Source: Thermoplasmata archaeon (GTDB lineage Archaea > Thermoplasmatota > Thermoplasmata > RBG-16-68-12). From it: DNA of 8,509 bases. Shown in pieces: positions 1 to 3,905 of this stretch. The stretch is taken from the NCBI GenBank assembly GCA_013329855.1, contig DUJI01000165.1, positions 1 to 8,509 on the forward strand, written 5' to 3'. How positions within the stretch are numbered: position 1 is the first letter of the stretch; each line of letters starts with the position of its first letter. The position numbers and the translations under genes are program-made. The notes beneath the pieces are model-generated. The model had not been told where the DNA came from and searched no databases. It saw only the letters and a list, made by a program, of their open reading frames with translations.

Positions 1-636
1 GGCTGCGGCAAGTCGACCCTCATCCGATGCTTGAATCGGTTGCACGAGACGTTGCCCAAAGCCCGCGTGGAAGGGAATGTGCTCCTCGACGGGGAGGACA
101 TCTACGAGCAAGACCCCGTAGCCGTCCGGCGTCGGGTTGGGATGGTGTTCCAGAAGGCGAATCCGTTTCCGACCATGTCCGTGTACGACAATGTCGCCGC
201 CGGTTTGCGGCTCAACGGAACCCGGGACCACAAAGTCCTCGACCGGGCCGTGAAGGGGAGCCTCGAGAAGGCCGCCCTCTGGGATGAGGTGAAAGATTCT
301 CTGGGCAAGCCGGGCGTTGGTCTTTCCGGCGGCCAGCAGCAACGCCTTTGCATCGCCCGCGCCCTGGCGGTCGAACCCGAGGTCCTCCTCATGGACGAGC
401 CTTGCTCCGCGCTTGACCCCATCGCAACCGCGAAGATCGAGGACCTCATCTTCGACCTGAAGAAGGAGTACACCGTCGTCATCGTCACTCACAACATGCA
501 ACAAGCGGCGCGCGTCGCGGACTCGACCGCGTTCTTGTACCTGGGAAAGCTCATCGAGGTCGGGAACACGCGGGAACTCTTCGAGCATCCCCATGAGGAG
601 CTCACGGAGAAGTACATCACGGGGAGGTTTGGCTGA
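1..636 (+). CDS. pstB: Phosphate ABC transporter ATP-binding protein PstB (5' end cut off by window edge)
   Basis: PstB is the cytoplasmic ATPase that powers high-affinity phosphate import through the PstSCAB complex. The reading frame is open from base 1, which falls inside the Walker A P-loop (GCGKST is visible), so roughly the first 40 residues lie outside the window and 211 are visible. Numbering from base 1, the ABC signature LSGGQQQR begins at residue 108, Walker B VLLMDEP at 128-134 is followed by CSALDP, and the switch histidine is H164 in [14 protein letters not shown]. The CSALDP and [12 protein letters not shown] wording is typical of PstB rather than other ABC ATPases. The TGA shares its final A with the phoU ATG, so the two are surely co-transcribed. 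Pst genes for the permeases and binding protein would be expected further left; that is inference. The internal TTG at base 31 is not the true start. Confidence 0.96.
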   Translation, partial: GCGKSTLIRCLNRLHETLPKARVEGNVLLDGEDIYEQDPVAVRRRVGMVFQKANPFPTMSVYDNVAAGLRLNGTRDHKVLDRAVKGSLEKAALWDEVKDSLGKPGVGLSGGQQQRLCIARALAVEPEVLLMDEPCSALDPIATAKIEDLIFDLKKEYTVVIVTHNMQQAARVADSTAFLYLGKLIEVGNTRELFEHPHEELTEKYITGRFG

Positions 637-1340
637 TGCCCGAGAAGGCGGAGCGCAAAGCCCTGGAGAAAGGTCTGAACCGGCTGAACGAGAACATGGC
701 CACCATGGCCGAGCTGAGCGAGCTTGCGATCCGGAAGGCCGTGGACGGCCTGTCCCGGGGTGACCGGGGCGTCCTGGAGGAGGTGTTCACGCTGGACCAG
801 GAGATCTACGGCCTGCAGGAAGAGATCGAGGGAACCTGCGTGGACCTCATCGCCCTCCATGCTCCGGTCGCGCGGGACCTCCGGGCGGTGACGACGTCGC
901 TCAAGATCACCACGGACCTGGACCGGATCGGCCGCTACGCGAAGGACATCGCCGAGGTCGCCCTCCAGTTCCCCCCGGGTCCGCCGCCCGGCCTGGCTGA
1001 GATCGTGAAGATCCCCCAGATGGGAGAACACACAATCCGCATGGTCGAGACAGCCATCGACGCATTCGTGAAGCGTGATGCGGAGTCCGTGCGCAACATC
1101 ATGCAAGTCGACGACGAGGTGGACCGGCTGCACGACGAGGTCTTCCAAGAGGTCGTGGGTCAGATGGAGAGGCGCCGCCTAGACATCGCTGCGGGCGCCC
1201 GGTACATCCTCGTGGCCCGCCACCTCGAGCGGATCGCGGATCATGCGGTCAACATCGGACTGCGCGTGGTGTACATGGTCACGGGCGAGACGCTGCCGCG
1301 GATTCGGGCCGCGGACCGCGCGGAACGGCGCCCCCGATAG
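636..1340 (+). CDS. phoU: Phosphate uptake regulator PhoU
   Basis: PhoU is a cytoplasmic helical protein that restrains Pst-mediated phosphate uptake and, in bacteria, phosphate signalling. The 234 residues match the usual length of two tandem three-helix PhoU domains. The first domain carries RDLRAVTTSLKITTDLDRIG from residue 80, continuing to an acidic D104. The second carries the matching repeat YILVARHLERIADHAVNIG from residue 190. These E/DxxxD-containing helices bind metal in known PhoU structures. The ATG at 636 overlaps the pstB stop by one base and is preceded by GGGGAGGT (621-628) at a 7-base spacing, which supports the start and translational coupling. The C-terminus ends in a short basic extension (RAADRAERRPR) beyond the second domain, which may be lineage-specific. 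No bacterial-type PhoR/PhoB genes are in view. In archaea PhoU more likely acts on the transporter or on another regulator, which is inference. Confidence 0.95.
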   Translation: MPEKAERKALEKGLNRLNENMATMAELSELAIRKAVDGLSRGDRGVLEEVFTLDQEIYGLQEEIEGTCVDLIALHAPVARDLRAVTTSLKITTDLDRIGRYAKDIAEVALQFPPGPPPGLAEIVKIPQMGEHTIRMVETAIDAFVKRDAESVRNIMQVDDEVDRLHDEVFQEVVGQMERRRLDIAAGARYILVARHLERIADHAVNIGLRVVYMVTGETLPRIRAADRAERRPR

Positions 1341-1362
1341 GCCACGCGGCGGAGCCGGGCCT

Positions 1363-1377
1363 CTATAGTCACTATAG
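1363..1377. promoter_or_regulatory. 15-bp perfect palindrome, possible operator
   Basis: CTATAGT-C-ACTATAG is a perfect inverted repeat with 7-bp arms and a single central base. It lies in the gap after phoU, about 15 bp upstream of the TATA box at 1392-1399, and it is markedly AT-rich within a GC-rich neighbourhood. Its size and position fit a dimeric regulator binding just upstream of an archaeal promoter. A second, weaker TATA-like use of the same bases cannot be excluded. The regulator is unknown. Confidence 0.45.
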
Positions 1378-1390
1378 ATTCGGGGCGCCA

Positions 1391-1400
1391 TCTATATAGC
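1391..1400 (+). promoter_or_regulatory. Archaeal TATA box for the 34-codon ORF
   Basis: TCTATATAGC contains the palindromic core CTATATAG (1392-1399). Its centre lies 29-30 bp before the ATG at 1425. The usual 26-27 bp from box centre to transcript start places the start near base 1422, giving a leader of about 3 bases. No other AT-rich block this strong lies between phoU and the next gene. Confidence 0.6.
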
Positions 1401-1424
1401 CTGCCCTCGCCCTGGGACCGTTCG

Positions 1425-1529
1425 ATGGAACGCAAGAAGGAACTGCTGACCTGGGACGACTTCGACAGCCAGAAGCTCGTCCGGGGTGCGGTCGAAGAGA
1501 CGCACCAGGCCGAGTTCGCACTCAAGTGA
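1425..1529 (+). CDS. Predicted small protein of 34 residues, apparently leaderless
   Basis: The ORF runs ATG to TGA and encodes a highly charged peptide beginning MERKKELLTWDDFDSQ and ending EFALK. I do not recognise it. Three lines support its being real. A strong TATA box lies at the right distance for a leaderless transcript. About 29 of its 34 codons end in G or C, as in the neighbouring genes. A GC hairpin with T-tracts follows immediately (1536-1575). There is no Shine-Dalgarno site, as expected for a leaderless message. It has no cysteines, signal peptide or membrane segment and is probably cytosolic and mostly helical. Its place next to pstB-phoU invites a link to phosphate control, but that is only proximity. 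Alternatively the unit may make a small RNA of about 150 bases, or the ORF may be a gene remnant. Confidence 0.5.
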   Translation: MERKKELLTWDDFDSQKLVRGAVEETHQAEFALK

Positions 1530-1535
1530 ACTCGG

Positions 1536-1575
1536 GGCGCGCCTTGGGAGCGCGCCGTGAACCATTTTCCGTTTT
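1536..1575 (+). terminator. Hairpin plus T-tracts after the small ORF
   Basis: GGCGCGC (1536-1542) and GCGCGCC (1550-1556) form a perfect 7-bp GC stem with a 7-base loop. TTTT follows at 1565-1568 and again at 1572-1575. Archaeal termination depends mainly on the T-tracts, and the hairpin may stabilise the 3' end. It begins 7 bases after the small ORF stop, so it could end that transcript. The T-tracts are short, so termination may be partial. Confidence 0.45.
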
Positions 1576-1637
1576 GATGTGGCCCGTTGCCGATGCTCCA
1601 CCGGCGGCCGCCTACGTCCGACACGGCTCGGTTCAGG

Positions 1638-1648
1638 TTTTACGTATT
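1638..1648 (+). promoter_or_regulatory. Probable TATA box for the FrhB-family gene
   Basis: TTTTACGTATT is the best TATA-like block upstream of the FrhB-family gene. The predicted transcript start is near 1669-1670, leaving a leader of about 35 bases before the ATG at 1705. The box is weaker than the one at 1391-1400. The leader holds an 8-codon reading frame (1673-1699), discussed in the findings. Confidence 0.35.
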
Positions 1649-1704
1649 CTGTGTACCCATAGTCCATACCTGATGCGGGGGTCTTTCTCATTGAAGTGAG
1701 CGGC

Positions 1705-2793
1705 ATGCCAATGGTAAGCGATGCGTCTGTGACGTCGCATGAGACCGATGGTGCATGTGTCAGCTGCGACGGTGTGTTGCAGCGGATCGACGAGTACGCC
1801 TTGGACATCGCCGGCGAGGAGGTCTTGTTCTACGCGGACCGGTGCCGTTCCTGCGGCAACGAATTCGTGAATGCTCCCCGGATCCTCCGACCCGATGCGG
1901 AGATGATCCAGGAGTTCCAGCCGGACAAGTCGCCCCTGGGATCGAATTACCGCATCCAGAACCTCTCAAGCCGTGACCGGGAGTTCCGCCAGCATCCCGG
2001 CTATCGCGTGGCCGGAACCCTTCTCTGGTATCTCCTCGAGGAGGACATGGCCGACGTGGTCTTCCTGGCCCACCAGAGCGTCACCGAGGAGCCCGTGATG
2101 GCCTACACGAAGAAGGACCTCTACCGGGCCTGGCAGATCCGGATGGGAGCGGGGCGTGCCGTCGTCACGGGCAGCGGCCTCCGCGCGAACCTGCTCACCC
2201 TGGCCCAACTCAAGAGGTTCACGGAGACGGACCGGGGTCTCCACCCGCGAATCGCCGTCATGGGCCGACCGTGCCAGATCTACACCATGCGGAAGCTCCT
2301 CTGGGACCAGTTCGCACCCGGGTATGAGCTCGCCTTCGGCATGGGCACGTTCTGCTACGGCAACTTCTCCCCCGGGGCGTGGGGCGGTCAGAAGCTCCGG
2401 GAGATCCTCGGGTTTGATCCCGCGGACATCCGCCAGGTGGGCTACGTGGGCGAGGAGCTCGAGTTCACCCCGGTCGAGGGGGAGACCAAGCGGGTCGGCC
2501 AGGAGGACGTCGCCAGTCTCGTGAACGCGAACTGCCTGCAGTGTTACGACTTCACCGCGCGCTTCAGCGACGTGAGCGTGGGCCATGTGGGCAGCGAGGA
2601 GCTGTTCGAAGCGGTCCTCGTCCGCACGGAGAAGGGCGGCGTCGTGGTCGATCAGGCCGTCCGGGACGGCTTCCTGGCGCCTTCGGCTCAGTTGTACGGC
2701 AAGGCGGACGTCACGGACGAGGAGATGCACACCGTCTCCTACCTGAACGCCATGGTGGGCATCAAGAAGGAGCTCACGGGCAAGCTTCGCTGA
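1705..2793 (+). CDS. Coenzyme F420 hydrogenase/dehydrogenase beta-subunit family protein with N-terminal zinc-finger-like motif
   Basis: The protein belongs to the FrhB/FdhB family, FAD- and [4Fe-4S]-containing modules that pass electrons to or from coenzyme F420. Family signs are MGRPCQIYTMRKL (Cys190), GTFCYGNF (Cys217) and NCLQCYDFTARFSDVSVGHVG (Cys277, Cys280). These four cysteines are the likely cluster ligands, by family analogy. The N-terminus instead has Cys18, Cys21, Cys47 and Cys50, a C-x2-C-x25-C-x2-C pattern ending RCRSCGNEF that resembles a YgiT/MqsA-type zinc finger, not the ferredoxin motif seen in some relatives. The length, 362 residues, is normal for the family. No hydrogenase or formate dehydrogenase catalytic subunit lies next to it, so the partner substrate is unknown and it may be a stand-alone F420 oxidoreductase. 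I chose ATG 1705 because GAAGTGA sits 5 bases upstream; GTG 1696 and ATG 1711 are in-frame alternatives. Confidence 0.85.
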   Translation: MPMVSDASVTSHETDGACVSCDGVLQRIDEYALDIAGEEVLFYADRCRSCGNEFVNAPRILRPDAEMIQEFQPDKSPLGSNYRIQNLSSRDREFRQHPGYRVAGTLLWYLLEEDMADVVFLAHQSVTEEPVMAYTKKDLYRAWQIRMGAGRAVVTGSGLRANLLTLAQLKRFTETDRGLHPRIAVMGRPCQIYTMRKLLWDQFAPGYELAFGMGTFCYGNFSPGAWGGQKLREILGFDPADIRQVGYVGEELEFTPVEGETKRVGQEDVASLVNANCLQCYDFTARFSDVSVGHVGSEELFEAVLVRTEKGGVVVDQAVRDGFLAPSAQLYGKADVTDEEMHTVSYLNAMVGIKKELTGKLR

Positions 2794-2841
2794 CCTAGCT
2801 CCCGCTCGTGGCGTGGGAAATGGGAGGAACTCGTCGGCGGG

Positions 2842-3237
2842 TCAGTGCGAGTGCGCGTGGGCGTGCTCGTGGTGGCCTTCCTGCGCGTCGGGGGCCGCCT
2901 CTCCCTTCGGGTTGAAACTCTGACCGCATCCGCAGGTAGACCAGTTGTTCGGATTGCTGACCATGAAGCCGCTCCCCGCGACGCTCTCCACGTAGTCCAC
3001 GCTGGATCCGTCGAGGTACTCGCGGCTGTTGGGATCCACGACGACCTTGACCCCGTTCGCCTGGATGACCTCGTCGCCCTCGTGGAGTTTGTTGTCCAAC
3101 GCGAGGCCGTACCGGAAGCCGGAGCATCCGCCGCCCGCCACGTACATGCGGAGGTAGGTGTCCTCGGGCGTGCCGTTCTTCTTGATCAGTTCCTGAAGCT
3201 TCCCGAGGGCATTCTCGGACAGGGTGATCTGGAACAT
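2842..3237 (-). CDS. IscA/ErpA/HesB-type iron-sulfur cluster carrier with His-rich tail
   Basis: This is an A-type carrier, a cytosolic protein that holds an Fe-S cluster or iron and passes it to client apoproteins. The three family cysteines are present as Cys38 in GGGCSGFRYG and Cys102/Cys104 in STCGCGQSF, a C-x63-C-x-C spacing typical of the family. The core ends near residue 108, the normal length. Residues 109-131 form an extra tail ending HHEHAHAHSH, with six histidines in the last ten residues, probably metal-binding. The ATG has GAGGTG five bases upstream (3243-3248) and a strong TATA box at 3276-3285, so it is its own transcription unit. It converges on the FrhB-family gene, itself a probable Fe-S protein, with a 48-bp gap. 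A client relationship would be speculation. No SufBCD or IscS/IscU genes are in view. Confidence 0.92.
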   Translation of the reverse strand: MFQITLSENALGKLQELIKKNGTPEDTYLRMYVAGGGCSGFRYGLALDNKLHEGDEVIQANGVKVVVDPNSREYLDGSSVDYVESVAGSGFMVSNPNNWSTCGCGQSFNPKGEAAPDAQEGHHEHAHAHSH

Positions 3238-3242
3238 CGCTT

Positions 3243-3285
3243 CACCTCGCCTGGAGATGACACAAGTCGGGGCCCATTATATAAA
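3243..3285 (-). promoter_or_regulatory. Promoter and Shine-Dalgarno site of the Fe-S carrier gene
   Basis: On the minus strand, TTTATATAAT (3285-3276) is a near-consensus archaeal TATA box. The predicted transcript start is around 3254, giving a leader of about 17 bases that includes GAGGTG (3248-3243), five bases before the ATG at 3237. This is the clearest promoter in the window. The 86-bp gap between the GNAT stop and this ATG holds nothing else apart from short AACCT/AGGTT repeats described in the findings. Confidence 0.7.
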
Positions 3286-3323
3286 CCTTAGGAGCCAGGT
3301 TCCGCGACAAAGGAGGATTTCGG

Positions 3324-3797
3324 TCAACCTAGGTTCTTTCCCATGTAATGCCGCTCATACCGGAACCCGAGTTCCTCGTAGATGTGGCGCGCCTGCGGGT
3401 TCGAGTCGGACACCTCGAGCTTGATCTTCCGATACCCCCTCGAGCGGGCCCAGTCCGCCGCCCAGGACATGAGGAACTTGCCAACACCCTGGCCCCGGTG
3501 GTCCGGCGCGACCCAGACATCGAAGATGAACCCGTGCGCCTCGGACGTCAGGAAACCGCCCCCCTCGCCGAGGAGGAGGTAGCCCAGGAACGTTCCCGTC
3601 CCGTCCTCCGCAATCCACGGCTCCGTCCTCCCCCCTTCCACGTACGGCGTCAGCTTGCGGCGGAACTCCCTTTCCCACGTCGTCCGGTCGTGCCGCCTCC
3701 GCTCGTCGTCCGGGAGGTCATCCCAGACCGTCTGGAGGGTGGCGGTCCAGATCGTCTTGAGGTCCGCCCTCTGCCCGCGCCGCATCCGGATGTCCAC
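3324..3797 (-). CDS. GNAT family N-acetyltransferase
   Basis: This single-domain GNAT protein of about 157 residues would transfer an acetyl group from acetyl-CoA to an amine on a small molecule or protein; the substrate cannot be read from the sequence. The acetyl-CoA pyrophosphate-binding motif is clear in FDVWVAPDHRGQGVGKFLM (residues 92-110), with the Q/R-x-x-G-x-G/A signature as RGQGVG. It is followed by a basic helix (WARSRGYRKIKLEV) and the C-terminal NPQARHIYEELGFRYERHYM typical of the fold. The N-terminus DIRMRRGQRADLKTIW resembles the first strand and helix of many family members. I place the start at GTG 3797 because the fold begins there; ATG 3785 is the alternative. Neither has a good Shine-Dalgarno site. 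The open frame extends further upstream, to about 4112, but crosses the divergent promoter and the opposite gene, so that part is not coding. Confidence 0.88.
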   Translation of the reverse strand: MDIRMRRGQRADLKTIWTATLQTVWDDLPDDERRRHDRTTWEREFRRKLTPYVEGGRTEPWIAEDGTGTFLGYLLLGEGGGFLTSEAHGFIFDVWVAPDHRGQGVGKFLMSWAADWARSRGYRKIKLEVSDSNPQARHIYEELGFRYERHYMGKNLG

Positions 3798-3864
3798 GCG
3801 CTTCCCAATCGTCGGGAGGGCGGCCGGGGGCGATGAAGATGTCGGCCCTCGGAGGAAAACAATC

Positions 3865-3888
3865 CGCGACCAGCCTTTATATGTCGCG
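3865..3888. promoter_or_regulatory. Divergent promoter region: shared TATA box inside an inverted repeat
   Basis: TTTATATG at 3876-3883 (CATATAAA on the minus strand) is the only TATA-like block in the 108-bp gap between the GNAT gene and the TPR operon. Its centre is 26-27 bp from the GTG at 3906, exactly right for a leaderless plus-strand transcript. Read leftwards, it would start a transcript near 3853 with a leader of about 56 bases for the GNAT gene. It lies within an inverted repeat, CGCGAC (3865-3870) and GTCGCG (3883-3888), with a 12-bp spacer, which could be an operator blocking both directions. Use in both directions is inference. Confidence 0.5.
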
Positions 3889-3905
3889 TCCTCGTTGCAA
3901 CGTCC

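Noticed and set aside
489..1148. Antisense open frame across the pstB/phoU junction
   Set aside because: It is opposite two confidently identified genes and has no start context or domain of its own.
1369..1377. TCACTATAG, matching part of the phage T7 promoter
   Set aside because: Only nine bases match and the upstream recognition bases do not. It is a by-product of the palindrome.
1392..1808. Minus-strand open frame of 138 codons spanning the gap after phoU
   Set aside because: Its composition is unlike the real genes here, it has no domain, and it runs antisense across both the small ORF and the N-terminus of the FrhB-family gene.
1966..2730. Antisense open frame of about 254 codons across the FrhB-family gene
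   Set aside because: A shadow of a gene with clear family motifs on the plus strand; the antisense product is not domain-like.
2794..2841. Possible bidirectional terminator between the convergent FrhB-family and Fe-S carrier genes
   Set aside because: I found only a 5-bp CTCCC/GGGAG pairing with a wide loop and no T-tract on either strand, which is too weak to call.
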